From Sophora flavescens (lineage: Eukaryota; Streptophyta; Magnoliopsida; Fabales; Fabaceae), in NCBI GenBank assembly GCA_030762895.1, contig CM061062.1, positions 100,050,874-100,114,873 on the forward strand: a stretch of DNA of 64,000 nucleotides, in the 5' to 3' direction. The position numbers and the translations under genes were made by a program. Below, in pieces: positions 35,094-48,116 of the stretch; the first letter of the stretch is position 1; each line of letters begins with the position of its first letter. The notes beneath the pieces were generated by a model, which searched no databases, was not told the DNA's origin, and saw only the letters and a program-made list of their open reading frames with translations.

Positions 35094-35312
35094 ATGTCAC
35101 CCTCCTGTCGGGGACATTTCTATTTCGATACCTCCCATGTGCACATGGCGGTATTTCTCTCTTTTCGACACCCCAACGTGTGGCGGTGTTACTTTCGATA
35201 CCCCTTTTTAGGCGGTATTGCTCTTTTTCGACATCCCAATTATATGGGGATGTTACTTTCTATACCCCATTACGATGGTATTACTTTTAGATACCCCTGT
35301 CATATGTGGTAT
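35094..35312 (-). repeat. Tandem array of seven small hairpins in the E3 LTR
   Basis: Units begin at 35094, 35128, 35168, 35198, 35231, 35262 and 35291, spaced 29-40 bases. Each is a stem closed by 5-6 base arms: ATGTC/GACAT, ATACC/GGTAT, ACACC/GGTGT, ATACC/GGTAT, ACATCC/GGATGT, ATACC/GGTAT, ATACC/GGTAT. Arms change together while pairing is kept. The same array lies at about 41226-41444 in the other LTR. Confidence 0.75.
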
Positions 35313-35426
35313 TGCGACAAACATCATATAACATGTTATAACTCAAATATGTCATGTCTCATGTCATATGTGGTATTGCGACAAACATCATATAACATGT
35401 TATAACTCAAATATGTCATGTCTCAT
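35299..35426 (+). repeat. 64-bp tandem duplication present only in the left E3 LTR
   Basis: Two identical 64-base units start GTCATATGTGG at 35299 and 35363. The other LTR has a single copy, so the duplication arose in one LTR after or during insertion. Confidence 0.93.
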
Positions 35427-36595
35427 GCATGTAACCAACTATTTCCCTCAATTTTAAACATATAAACTTCCACAATAACAAACAATCATGAATATCACAA
35501 CATATCATACATGAATAAGCACGTTACAACATCAATTAATCAATTAATTCCCCTTTTTAAACAAAATCCCAATTTTAGGATTTAGGTCACTAACAATATG
35601 CATCAAGTCAATTAAAGACTCCCAAAACCACATGGTAATCCCTTATCAACAAAAACAATCATATATATACCATTGAAATGGTTCATAAAAAGTATTGTTA
35701 CTCACCTCTTGAAGACCTCCAAATAGCTCTAAGCGTTTCCTACTGCGAATACTAACGTCTGCCAAGAGTTATCATCATCTTCCTCTTCCTAGACTCCCTC
35801 TTCCACAACTATCTCTTCTTAATACTTGAATTTCTTCTCTTCTTAGCCGTTTCTGAGTTTCTAGGTGTAATTAGGGTTCAAAAATGCACCCTAAGAGTGT
35901 TAAGATTCTATTTATAAAGCCCCCAATAGCCCAAAACTTGTAAAAACGCGCTAAGCCCGTTTACTCTGCATATGGTGCTGTATTTCGCACATATCTTGAG
36001 TTATAGACATTCAAAAATTATAAATTTTATATCGTTGGAAAGATAAAAGAATTGTCTACAACTGTTATGAAGACCAGAAAATCTGAAACCGACGATTAAA
36101 TAGTCAAAACGTGGATAGAATTTAAAAAAAAACGGTTCTGGCGCTGGAACATAAATAGTATGTACGAACTTGGTCATAACTTGAGCTACAAGAATCCAAT
36201 TTGGACGAATTTGGTGTCTATGGAAAGCTAAGAGACAGGGATATATTTCTTATGCAGACCTAGAATTCAAAAAAGTTCTCTTTGGTTACTAAATATCCAT
36301 CTGAAGTTAGGTATCTAGTCATATTATGCGAAATTGAGCTTAAAACACTCAAACTATCTATTTATAATTGGTAACACAGCATGGGCCTTGATATGCTTAT
36401 GTTTCCTATCATTATTACCGCAATAATTTAGTCTAGGGTAGGTTCTTATCCTTATTTTTATTTTACTTTTTTAAATCAATTTTACATTATTGTGGAACCC
36501 ACTGTATTTTTATTATAAAGAAAACAATTATAATAAACTTTTATACTACCCTTTTTTTATTAAAATAATTATATTTGAATTTTTAGGATGTTAAA

Positions 36596-36612
36596 TTTCT
36601 CCCCTCCTTAGA
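36596..36612 (-). other. E3 polypurine tract
   Basis: The minus strand reads AAGGAGGGGAGAAA immediately before the 3' LTR, as expected for plus-strand priming. Confidence 0.75.
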
Positions 36613-36875
36613 GAATTTCATCCCCGAAACTCATCACATACTCACACACATATTGTAACATATGCTGAAAACCAAATATAAAGGTTACCTTACCTTAAAC
36701 AACAAGATCTGGGTATTGACATACGATGTCCTTTTCCATCTTTCAATTAGTTTCCATCGGAGTTAATCCTTTCCCATAACACTTTCACCAATGGAATTGT
36801 CTTGTTCCTTAGAGTCTTTGTCCCCTTGTCCAAGATTTGACTAGGCCTAGGCTTATAGATCAAATTATCCTTCAA

Positions 36876-37097
36876 TTATAAAGACTGAGGAGCTATCATA
36901 TGAGACTCGTCAGGTACATATTTTCTAAGTTGCGACACATGGAAAACATCATGAAGATTTGCCAATTGTGGCAGAAGAGCCAATTGGTAAGTAACGGGCA
37001 CGACTCTTTTGAGAATTAGGAAAGGTCCCATGAAACAAAGAGTCAGTTTTCTGAATGACATTGACCTCCCCATCCAAAACTTAAGAGTGCCTCTCAA
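36876..37097 (-). pseudogene. E3 integrase C-terminal region
   Basis: The frame includes GPFLILKRVVPVTYQLALLP and NLHDVFHVSQLRKY, a signature found just after the integrase core of plant chromoviruses and related gypsy elements. Length is 73 codons with no core catalytic residues retained. It lies closest to the 3' LTR, as the end of pol should. Confidence 0.85.
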
Positions 37098-37297
37098 GAT
37101 TACATGTTCCTCTTCCTAAAATTCTAAATGCTTTATTTTCTTGTCGACATAACACTTTTTATCTATTCTGCGCAATGCGCATCTTGCCCTCAATTATTAA
37201 TCCTAATTGCGATCTCTTTGATTAAATTTGATCTTAACAATATCTTCTCGCCTACTTCGCACTATCATAAAGGGGGATCTACATTCCTAATCACATC

Positions 37298-37299
<2 letters not shown>

Positions 37300-37353
<54 letters not shown>
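37300..37353. repeat. TA microsatellite
   Basis: About 54 bases of alternating TA inside E3. Confidence 0.95.
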
Positions 37354-37357
<4 letters not shown>

Positions 37358-38482
37358 AGTCATTAAATACTCCATCAGATAATAAATGTACAATTCATGG
37401 CCCCTTAACTTAAAAAAAATTAATTTTTTAAAGAAAAAAAATTAATTTTAAAATGAAGTCAATAATAACATTTATATAATAAAATCATGCACGTAAGCAT
37501 TTGTTTCTATCCATCCGCCTATAATTAGAACACCTTCACTTGAATTTCATCTTTATAAGCATTCTCACAAATTAAATTTAACAAACAATCCATAAAAGAA
37601 ATTGATGTAATATTTTATATCATCAACACGTAGACATAATATCTCTTACGAACTCTATATCAAATTTCTTATATTCTACACGGAACGAGGAATTTTATAA
37701 ATTTTATAAATAAAGAAATGTGAAGCAGTAGCACGTTCACATACTAATTTTTAGCTATCCCAAAATGATAATTTCAAAAGAGGAAGAAATAGTTTCACTT
37801 TATGTTGATAAGAAAATCTTACTAAAAAAAATATGTGATAACAAAATGGAGAATGATGATTAACAAAACTACAATTAAACTGTACAGACATTATGCAAAA
37901 ACAACTGTAAAAATTAACACCACAATAGTATAAGAAACCAATTCAATCTCGATCTTTGAGTAGGCACATACAAATAAGAAATAACATTTTTTCACTTTTT
38001 GTTAAGAAATATAAGTTTGTTAGGATTAGACATGCCATTAATCTATATGGAAAACAAATCATAGGGGAATATCAATCGCGATTAATACTTTGTCACTTGA
38101 GAAGCAATTTGAAATTTCAAGAAAAGTGATCCTCTAAAAATTATATAACAAAATTACAACATTATAATAAAATTTGAACATATATATAAAATCCTTTAAC
38201 CTCACTTCCATTTTTATTCCCGTCCACTAATACTTATTTAAATCTTGATGCTTCTTGGTTATTCCTAGACACATGGTTAACGTTCTTTTATGTGTCTCTT
38301 CTAACATTTTTTTTTTCCTCTAAGGCTCCCCTCCTTAGGGACAATGATCCTATTCTTAAACAACACTACACCATTATTGTATAACACATAATTCTCTTGA
38401 TCCAAAAGAGATTTCAAATCCTAGTTTAAAAACTACACTCGCTTAATCTATTTTCTAAGGTCACTACAAATTTTCAACCTAT

Positions 38483-38728
38483 TCAATTCCAAGTTTTAAG
38501 CCTTAAAAAGATATTCAAATTCATGTCTCTAGACTCTTCTATTAGGTTCATCTCTTGCAACTTCAAGTTAGACTTGTGCGGTAATTTCCAACTCCGAGTA
38601 TCGACCACTGCATTAGCCTTTCCCGGACTATACTTCAACTCAAAATTATAGTTCCTAAGAAAATTCATCCACTTTCTTTGCCTTATATTTAACTCTTCGT
38701 CTATGTCTCTGTCTCTATCTCTTAACAA
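38483..38728 (-). pseudogene. E3 RNase H fragment
   Basis: The frame contains NIRQRKWMNFLRNYNFELKY followed by SPGKANAVVD, the conserved end of the gypsy RNase H domain. The expected upstream RT is not preserved as a frame. Confidence 0.85.
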
Positions 38729-39924
38729 CTGTTTAAGGCTCTACTGATCATTAAAAACTTCAAGTTGTATCCTATACAAGAGATTTTCCTTTCCTAATCA
38801 GCTTGGTGAGAGGTAAGGCTGGTCTAGAGAACTCGTTTATAACTTCCTATAATACTTCTCCAATTCTAGGAAACTTCTCACACTTGTCATTGTCTTAGGC
38901 TTCTCTCACCCTATCCCTGCATCTACTTTACTAGAATCAACCACTACTCTACTCCATTGATCTAAGCTCATCTATCCTAGGTAAAAGATACATATCCATA
39001 ATAGTTAATTTGTTCAATTGCATATTGCCCACATATAACCTCTTACTCCAATCATCTTTTCTCACTAAAAGCACTCAAAACTTAATACAAAATCAAACAT
39101 ATTTTTAAAATTTATAAAGTGAACCATAATTTAATTTAAATATTAAATATATATATAATTTGATTCAAACTAACAAAAAATAGAATTCATGCCACAATTA
39201 AATCCATGAGTCAGAGGAAGTTAGAAATATAATTACAATTCAATAAATTGGCCTCGATGCGATAGAGGTGAACTTCACGCACAGAAGGAATTAAAAAAAA
39301 ATTAATAGGACATTTGAATTAGATATGGGAATGGGTTTTGACAGTGTTGGCAGAAGTATAGATGATGAGAATAGTGTAAACAAGAAAAGACCAGCATGAA
39401 CGCATATACAAAACTACCATAAGTAATAATTCCTTATAGATTCAAGGAAAATAAATTTATTAAAATCAATTCATCATCAACATTCAAAAATCTCATATAA
39501 AGAATCAAGTACCCTAAATTACAATTTTCATTTTATTTTTTATAGTAGACTAATCTACATGTAAAAATCCAAAATTAAACGTACCAAGGAAGGGTACGCA
39601 AATTTTATGTTTACTCTCAGACTCCAGGTATTACTGCCACATCACTATAAATCTCTACCTTACCAAAAGCAAGAGTATGTATCGATCATTGAGCTTTCTC
39701 AACTAAGCATTTATTACAAGTAACAATAAATGCAATATGGGTTGACTCCAAAGGATCAATCGACGTTGGTTGTGAAGAAGCAAAAAAAAAAAGTTCTATC
39801 AGAGTGCTTTATGACAACAAGTCTAGACGACAATCAGTCCTTACCAATAATAGCATCCAACCCAGACATAGATAACAAATAAGATCGATGGCATAAGGAA
39901 CATCCCGATGCATAGGAAGACGAT

Positions 39925-40170
39925 TTAAACAAGCACTAGAAGCAATAAGATTATCCCCATAGAAGTAGAAACACATGACTCAAAGGACAAACGAAAGATA
40001 GGCAACTCAAATTTCATACTTGAAGGATATATCAAAGAAAGCGCTGCTCCTGAATCAAACAATATAGTAACTTCTTCCCTTATACGAGTTAAAGAAATCA
40101 AGTCTCCTTCGGATTCTAAGATGCCTCGGAATAATAGCAGATCATTCTTCTTGAATTCGAAAAGTCCCAC
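39925..40170 (-). pseudogene. E3 aspartic protease fragment
   Basis: The frame includes VTILFDSGAALSLI, with the DSG active-site triad of gypsy retropepsins. It lies only about 300 bases from the PBS, so gag is missing. Confidence 0.75.
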
Positions 40171-40476
40171 GTGCTCAGGGTCCTAGGTAGCCACCACTCC
40201 ATCAGTGATTGGCCTCCATTCCCCTACAGTTGACGGAGAGTCTCCGTCTGCCCTTGCGTAGCTCTGATCATACAAACCAAAGCTGCTGCAAGTGCAATGT
40301 TCGTCCCTCGCCTATTAGTCCTATAAATCTGCTCACTACCTATGAAATATTGGGTTGATCATGTCCAATATCCCAAAGAATACCATGCAGTATTTATAAC
40401 TCTAACAAGCATCCTATGCGCCCAAGTTTTGTTTTAGAAAAAACCCCACTACCACAGTCCGATTTAGAATCGAACT

Positions 40477-40488
40477 GCTCTAATACCA
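40477..40488 (-). other. E3 primer-binding site
   Basis: The minus strand reads TGGTATTAGAGC, one base off the iMet complement, four bases from the LTR end at 40493. Confidence 0.8.
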
Positions 40489-40492
40489 AAAA

Positions 40493-42657
40493 TGTAACGC
40501 CCTTCGTTACATTAGTAACCCAAATTAATTTCAATAAAAATCCTTCAAAACATTTAATTAAAAAAAACACAGGTCATAAATTTTTTCTCAAATAACTAAG
40601 TATGAAAATACCTCGTATTAAATAAAATAATAGTATTTACAAAGTATTGAAAATTATCATTAAATACAATCATTTGAATAAAAACTAAAAGCCTCAAAAC
40701 CGGGCGTCTAATTACAATATGAGAAAATAGTATGTAAATCAAAGAACGTCGTCCGCATAATACTCTAAACCATACTACATTACTAACCAACTAGCTAATC
40801 AAAGATAACTCTTTAGATCTCTGGATCCTCAACAGCGATGTCCTCGGGTTCTAAAAACAACACTTATAATGAGATATAAAATCCCAGTGCACAACAATAC
40901 ATTTATAACATATTTCGAAAATAGTGTTGTTCTCAGCCGGTGCGGTAACCGGAAAAACAGTCCATGGTATCCGCTAATTTCCCAAAATAATATATATAAA
41001 AAATACTTTTAATAACAACAAAAATTTCATCGAGTCAAATGCATATAGCATAAGGTCAACTCGTCTCAATGCATCACATTCCACATACCAAGTAAATTCT
41101 AAATTAATCCAAGTGGCTCGAAGGCCTCATAACTAAACTGGTCTCTTGCTGGCATGCCATAAATCTCACACATCACATGACAATGGCGTCCCATTGCCCA
41201 CCCCTACTCATGAGGAATGTTTTGATGTCACCCTCCTGTCGGGGACATTTCTATTTCGATACCTCCCATGTGCACATGATGGTATTTCTCTCTTTTCGAC
41301 ACCCCAACGTGTGGCGGTGTTACTTTTGATACCCCTTTTTAGGCGGTATTGCTCTTTTTCGACATCCCAATTATATGGGGATGTTACTTTCGATACCCCA
41401 TTACGATGGTATTACTTTTAGATACCCCTATCATATGTGGTATTGCGACAAACATCATATAACATGTTATAACTCAAATATGTCATGTCTCATGCATGTA
41501 ACCAACTATTTCCCTCAATTTTAAACATATAAACTTCCACCAATAACAAACAATCATGAATATCACAACATATCATGCATTAATAAGCACGTTACAACAT
41601 CAATTAATCAATTAATTCCCCTTTTTAAACAAAATCCCAATTTTAGGATTTAGGTCACTAACAATATGCATCAAGTCAATTAAAGACTCCCAAAACCACA
41701 TGGTAATCCCTTATCAACAAAAACAATCATATATATACCATGGAAAGGGTTCATAAAAAGTATTGTTACTCACATCTTGAAGACCTCCAAATAGCTCTAA
41801 GCGTTTCCTACTGCGAATACTAACGTCTGCCAAGAGTTATCATCATCTTCCTCTTCCTAGACTCCCTCTTCCACAACTATCTCTTCTTAATCCTTGAATT
41901 TCTTCTCTTCTTAGCCGTTTGAGTTTCTAGGTGTAATTAGGGTTCAAAAACGCACCCTAAGAGTGTTAAGATTCTATCTATAAAGCCCCTAATAGCCCAA
42001 AACGTGTAAAAACGCGCTAAACCCGCTTACTCTGCATATGGTGTTTTATTTCGCACATATCTTGAGTTATACACATTCAAAAATTATAAATTTTATATCG
42101 TTGGAAAGATAAAAGAATTGTCTACAACTGTTATGAAGATTACAAAATCTGAAACCGACGTTTAGATAGTGAAAACGTGGATAGAATTTTAAAACAATGG
42201 TTGTGGCGCTGGAACATGAATAGTGTGTACGAATTTGGTCATAACTTGAGCTACAAGAATCTAATTTGGACGAGTTTGGTGTCTATGGAAAGCTAAGAGA
42301 CATGGATATATTTGTTATGCTGATCTAGAATTCAAACAAGTTCTCTTTGGTTACGAAATATCCATCTGAAGTTAGGTATCTAGTCATATTATGCGAAATT
42401 GAGCTTAAAACACTCAAATTATCTATTTATAATGGGTAACACAAATGGGCCTCGATATGCTTATGTTTCCTATCATTATTGCCGCAATAATTTAGTCCAG
42501 GGTAGTTCTTATCCTTATTTTTATTTTATTTTTTAAAATCAATTTTACATTATTGTGGAACCCACTGGATTTTTATTATAAAGAAAACAATTATAATAAA
42601 CTATTATACTACCCTTTTTTATTAAAATAATTATATTTGAATTTTTAGGATGTTACA
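40493..42657 (-). repeat. E3 5' LTR (2165 bp)
   Basis: It runs from TGTAACGCCC to GATGTTACA on the plus strand and carries the same hairpin array as the other LTR (41226-41444). It is followed by the TSD ATAAG. Confidence 0.93.
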
Positions 42658-42662
42658 ATAAG

Positions 42663-43540
42663 GATTTAAAGAAGCCGAGGAGCACTACAAAGAAACCAGA
42701 AGACACTTCCTGCTTTATCAATCCTGTTACCGTTGAACCTTATGATTAGAACATGATTGATTTCTGGTTGTCTCAACTAGTTGAAGAGATTGATCAAGAC
42801 TCTGCATTTACTATTTGGGAAAATCACATGCTGGACTGTGCTAAGGAAGCTTCTTCTTCTGGTCTGGGTGATGAAGAGAAGAGAAGATTTCCTAAAGTTT
42901 GAGGAAAATGTGGACTGTCAAATGCCATATTTTACATTTACAAGGATACTATTGGCTTTCCTGTCATCAGTAATGTATATGAAGAAGACCCTGTCCACTG
43001 GGCCAAAGATCTGCCTCCTCCGGTACTTACTCTTGCTACTTCACCACCTTCATCTCCTCCTTCTGAGCACACTGAGGAAGAAATCATTATTGAAGAACCT
43101 GATTTGAAAGCTGATGTTGTTCAACCTATAGCTAGAAATAAGGAAGTTGCTGAGTATGTTCCTAGACCAGGCACTTCTGAGAAACGCTCATCTCAGCCAA
43201 TGGCTCTGATAGTCATTCATCATAATGATCAACCACAAACTTCCAGAGGACTAGACAATGTTCCAAGTCAAGCACATGCTGAAGACAGTGCTGAAAGTAC
43301 AAGGCCCTCACTGCCTCCAAATTTTAAAGAGACAATTGGAAAAATTATAGAGGAGAGAGTAAAAGTGTAGGTCAAGGAACAAGTGAGGGAGCAAGTTGCA
43401 GAAGCCCTGGATCCAACGAATGTCATGATCAACCAGATGATGAGCATTCTGTAAAGTTTTCAACAGAGTCACAATCTATCAATTCAACCCTCTCCACCTC
43501 CACCAAACCAGAACCCTCCTCCACCACCTCCACCCTCTTC
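42663..43540 (+). pseudogene. SIRE-B env-like ORF, C-terminal part
   Basis: It resumes exactly after the E3 target duplication and is colinear with 13653-14564 of SIRE-A: FWLSQLVEEI region, Pro/Glu-rich linker, then the preserved frame 43104-43370 ending in a coiled-coil-like stretch and a Pro-rich tail. Stops at about 42748, 42899 and 43368 break it. Confidence 0.82.
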
Positions 43541-43943
43541 TTAGCCTTCTTTTATTCCATTATATTGACAATGATGGTCCACTCATGTTTCCTTTTTGTC
43601 TGATGACAAAAAAGGGGGAGAAAGGATATAGAATTAAAATTTATATAAAATCAGTTTTTGGACATACATATATGTTTTCACATGCATATTATTTTGCTGC
43701 ATACTTGATATGATATGATACTGCAATCTTTGTTTTGACTTATAACCTCTGTTAAAATAGTTAACTATGATACTATGTTTTCAACATAACTGATCTGATA
43801 TGTTAAAACTGTTATATGCTGCTACTTTTCTGTTTTACTCTTTAAAGTTTGAATGCTTTTGTCTTAGGGGGAGCTCTGTAGCTCTCTTAGACTTTGCTCA
43901 CTCAAATTTAATTGGTTTTTGTCATCATCAAAAAGGGGGTGAT
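43541..43943 (+). other. SIRE-B 3' untranslated region and polypurine tracts
   Basis: It mirrors the SIRE-A 3' region: an upstream GACAAAAAAGGGGGAGAAAG (about 43606-43625), a TTAGGGGGAGC (about 43865) and a terminal AAAAAGGGGGTGA (about 43930-43942) directly before the LTR. Confidence 0.75.
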
Positions 43944-44341
43944 TGTTAGAATCAAAGTGGTTTTGAATTAAAATAATCTCTTAAGTTTTGATGTTAACAA
44001 AAAGGTTAAATTTGTATGGCAAAGTATTTGTCATAGATCTGACTTGTTTGTTATGAGTATGCAAGGATTACTTGATTTTATGCAAGTCAGAGGAACTAAA
44101 ATTTAAAGTATGAAATCTACAAATTCTAGTTCAAACCTCTAGACCAGTCTACAATTCTTGGTAAAATTTCGAGTATTTAGCTTTATGGTAGACGAGATCG
44201 TTAAAATAAGAATAGACGAGGCCTTAGAATTAACTAAGGTAGAAGCATTACTAAGTCTAAAGAAAAATTTAAATAGACAAGACATTGAAATATAAGAAGT
44301 CCAAATACTTGATAGACGGAGTTGCTTCACTATACGCCATT
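43944..44341 (+). repeat. SIRE-B 3' LTR, left part
   Basis: It starts TGTTAGAATCAAAG after the polypurine tract and is broken at 44342 by the E2 LTR. It continues at 54554. Combined length is about 1.5 kb. Confidence 0.88.
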
Positions 44342-45649
44342 TGTAACACCCCCACTAGATATTACTACGCAACACATGCGGAATTTAAATTAAAAAGATA
44401 ATTTGCTGGTTGCTTTCGGAAAACAATTTATATAAGTACATAAGCGTATTTGTCATGACTCCAAACCTAAGCCTTGATCGGTACACCAGCTTACAATCCT
44501 AGCCTGGCAAGCCTATTTAATTTAGAGATATACTTGAATTAAAGCTAGTATTTTTACAAAAATTTTGACAGTCTTCTCTGTAATTCGAACATCCCAGGTA
44601 AAAGAACACATGATAAAATAATTACATTTTCCTTCCAGAATTTTCGTTACACCAAATACAACTTGCAGTAATATGCTAAAAATAGCTACATCAATAAGCT
44701 ATACATGACTAAAAGGAAAAACTTAGGTTTTCATTCAAAAGAGATGCTCTCTGAGCCATAAACATTCCATTTTAAAATAAAGACTCTCTGAGCCATACTC
44801 ATACATACTATCAAAAATCTAAGTCTCAAACACTAAGCTGGTCATTCTAAAAGTTATTTCTGAGGAAAACTCACGTGGTCATGCCACAATCAAATACTTC
44901 ATCAAACAACTAGATCTAAGTCTCTGAGTGACTTAGGAAGACTCCTCTACACCATTTGTACTAAAATACCCAGGGTACAATAGCGAACCAGAAGAAACCT
45001 GATATATCTGTAAGGGTGAGATACCGACAAATGGATATATCACACAACAACATATACATGATACATACATCACCACAGCACATTAACATTTAATTATTAT
45101 TCAGAGATAAAATAACAAGTGTTATATCAGTGGGTCTCATACCCAAACAATCAGTTTTATAAAGAGAATGCATGACACTTCAATAATTAGGCTCTAAACT
45201 TAATCTCTGGAAATCCCAACATCCTCAAAATGAGTTGATCAGGCTCGATACACCGTCTCATTGGCCATTTAGGCACAACGATTATGAACGTCGTTTCATT
45301 GTCCATTTAGGCACAACGATACACGTACACCGTCTCATTGTCCATTTTAAGAACAATGATAATACACCGTCACATGATACCTTTCCTGTTAAGGTCTCAT
45401 GTTAAAACCACGTCGGGCACGTCTGTCGTAAATGTAAATGTAAAACATTTAGTTCTCGATGTTTTCTTTGTATTCGTTCTCATTCGTTGTCGAAGCTCAA
45501 AGGCTAGCGACTATTCATAAATTTCATCATTTTGAAATTATCAACATCAACACGGGACACGCAGTTCGAGTGCTCAATCACAATACCTTAGACCGATGCA
45601 CCAGTCCTAGGCTTGTGGTAGTAGGAAACAACATTCACCTTTAACAACG

Positions 45650-45750
45650 TTCATCACAACGTGGTTAGGACACACAGTCTACAACAACGTGATTAGGACA
45701 CACAATCCACAACAACGTGATTAGGACACAAAGTCCACAACAACGTGACA
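45650..45750. repeat. Tandem repeats of about 27 bp in the E2 LTR
   Basis: Four degenerate units share AACAACGTGATTAGGACACA. A second repeat family, CCATTTAGGCACAACGAT, lies just upstream (about 45264-45322). Confidence 0.75.
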
Positions 45751-46065
45751 TGGATCAAGGATCAACGTGCATATTACAGTATACTAGAAACGACGTCTCG
45801 CGAACTAGATTCAATTCACATGTACTTACTTTTCGTCAGTGAAAATCAAATCCAAAACAAAACCTCAGTCACTTATCCAAATAACTGGAACGTTTCCAAA
45901 TAATTTAGGAGAAAATACCTTTCCTTTGCAAAAACTTTTCTAAAACATTTAGGAAATTCGTTTGTTTTTTAAATTCCTTGATGGAATAAAGTCAAATATT
46001 TTCAAAGGGTTTTTCCTTTATAAAACATACAGTTCGAAAAGGTTTTCTCTCGTACAAAACTTTTG

Positions 46066-46911
46066 ATCATAAAAAGGTAGTTTTCTTCAACTTAAAATCA
46101 CTTCAACATTTTTCTAAAATCAAATATCTTATTCTTCTGAAGTAAGCACTTTAAACAAGGAACTTTTATAAATGAACCCAAAACTTTCAAAGTGCTATTC
46201 AAGGCTTATTAAGGCTTTTAATCCTTATAGTCATTGAGCACAAACTCAAGTCCAGCTTCTCAAACTTCAATCAACAGTAATATATCCACAACAATAATAA
46301 TATCATAGTTAATGATATTTCATCACATATATATAATTCATAACACTTTAAAACAATTAATGTTCAACTTCAAGTAATAACCACAATAGTTCAAGTAAAC
46401 AAGTTATTCAAGTATTGGCTAAATATCACAATAATATTCACAACACTCAATTAAACACATACACGCATGCATATAGTTATTGAATATCCCTAGGCAAGCT
46501 CCCCTTACCTTTGAAGGCAAGTAAATGATCCTCGTCTTAATGCTCACGTTAGCTCCATGAGTGTAACTATCTACTCCATCAAGCAAGCATAGCCGTGTCA
46601 AACGTCTCAGAGAGGGAATCCAACAACGCGCAACAACCAGAAATCAAGAAATCAATTACACATGATCAAACACACCTTCTAATTTGATCTAAACATTTAA
46701 TCTTATTACCAAACAAGGTCATTTTCAAAGAAAATCATGTTTGGAGCTTAAGCTTCACAATACCCTTTGAGGAAGCTTTGTTTTGATTAAAGGATCATGA
46801 AAATGAACTTAGGAATCATCAACTAAAAGTCCTAATTTCATAAATGCATACTTAATTTTACCAAACAACCAATTTCAATAAAAATTGAATTGGGGTTTTA
46901 GGGTTCATATC
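46066..46911 (+). repeat. Left copy of an 846-bp direct duplication of E2 sequence
   Basis: It starts ATCATAAAAAGG and ends GGGTTCATATC; the right copy is 52543-53388. A few percent divergence is visible. The right copy starts exactly at the outer end of the Athila-B LTR. Confidence 0.92.
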
Positions 46912-48116
46912 CTCTAGATTCATGCCTCTCACTAATTCGGACACTCTTCTCACCTCACTCAAGTGTTTGAGGGTATATGACAATTCACCCAATTCCCTCA
47001 AGGAAGGTATTCTACCATAAGCTTGACTATTAACCAAATCTCTACTTTATTAATGAAAACACATAAGAATCAAGAGGTCTTTTATTTTGGTTGTAATGGG
47101 GCCATGAGATTAATCTTTAGGTGGGGAAATCAAGAAAAGGAAAATTCAAGAAGGTTAAATAAAATATCAAACAATGCAAAGCATGACTATCCTTCTAAAA
47201 TACCTTTTTGGGCTTTAGTTCATTTTTTCACCTTTCTTTCTTCTTTTTTTTTTATTTCTCACTTTCTTTTTCTCATCCCCTTCTCCAATATTTTTTTTTT
47301 CTTTTTTTTTTCTTTTTTTCTTTTTATTTGGAGAAGGGGAGATTTTCAACTTAAGAGAAATATTTTTTAACTTTTTCATCCCACAATTTATTTTTCAAAC
47401 CACCTTTTTGACCTTTTTGCAATACTTTAAAAGGCGTCATATCAAGCATCATTCATCAAAATAAATCAAGGTACCAAGAAAAGCATTTTATTCTATTAGG
47501 CTCAAAATTGGGCAACTAAGGGGTAGCATTTAATCAGTTAAAGCTCAGAAGGCCAGAAAAATATATAGTGCCTCAATCATTTTCAAATATGTTTTCAAAT
47601 CAAGTTCTAGAGAATACAATCCAAGAGGAATAAAACACTCAATCACAAAGAATGGGGTAAATTTAGTGAGTTCCCCTTGTAGACTCAAAAAAATCTCATA
47701 TTTAGTAGTTTAAAATCAATGAGAAACACAAATCTAAGGAACCACATGCTAATTATCAACTATCAGAAGATCATCTCAAGCATTTTTATTTTTAGCCTAT
47801 CACAAGAATACAAAAATTGGGTTAAAAAAATTCACTGTCTCAATTCATTTGGCACAAAGTTCTCACAAGTGGATGCATACTCTAAGCAAGGGGCAATCTA
47901 ATCATGTGATTATGCAAAACTATGCCTATATGAAAGCAACATGAAAAATAAAAAAATGCAAAAAAATAAATAAAAATACCCCTACCCCAAGCTTAAAAAC
48001 TTACATTGTCCCCAATGTAAATAATCAAGTCGGAGAGAGGAGAAAGATGGAACAACTCACCGAGGTGGTGGAGGGTGTTGGCTCAGATGCCAGTCATAGA
48101 GCTGTTGGAGGACGCG
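46912..48116 (-). other. Athila-B 3' noncoding region
   Basis: The minus strand has GGGGACAATGTAAG and AAGCTTGGGGTAGGGG at about 48020-47980, then a purine-rich stretch (47340-47220). This is the same order as the 3' part of Athila-A (21903-23341). No coding frame is supported. The sequence ends abruptly at 46912. Confidence 0.6.

Larger units (their letters stand above)
34363..36595 (-). repeat. E3 3' LTR (2233 bp)
   Basis: Plus-strand ends are TGTAACGCCC and GATGTTAAA (the right LTR ends GATGTTACA). It differs from the right LTR by about 2% in the first 500 bases by my count, and by a 64-base tandem duplication at 35299-35426. Confidence 0.93.
34363..42657 (-). mobile_element. E3: decayed chromovirus-like Ty3/gypsy element
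   Basis: It is flanked by a perfect 5-base TSD ATAAG (34358-34362 and 42658-42662). LTRs lie at 34363-36595 and 40493-42657. On the minus strand the order is LTR, PBS, protease, RNase H, integrase C-terminus, polypurine tract and LTR, so the right LTR is the 5' LTR. The interior is only 3.9 kb with no gag and only fragments of pol. Unassigned interior stretches (37098-38482, 38729-39924) are AT-rich with a few RT-like residues near 38800-38900 but no frame. Confidence 0.9.

Noticed and set aside
45264..45750. CRISPR-like regular repeats
   Set aside because: Degenerate tandem repeats without unique equal-length spacers, inside a plant LTR.
47023..47370. 115-codon ORF ending in a Phe-rich hydrophobic stretch
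   Set aside because: Runs through a T-rich tract that is the complement of Athila-B's purine-rich 3' noncoding region.
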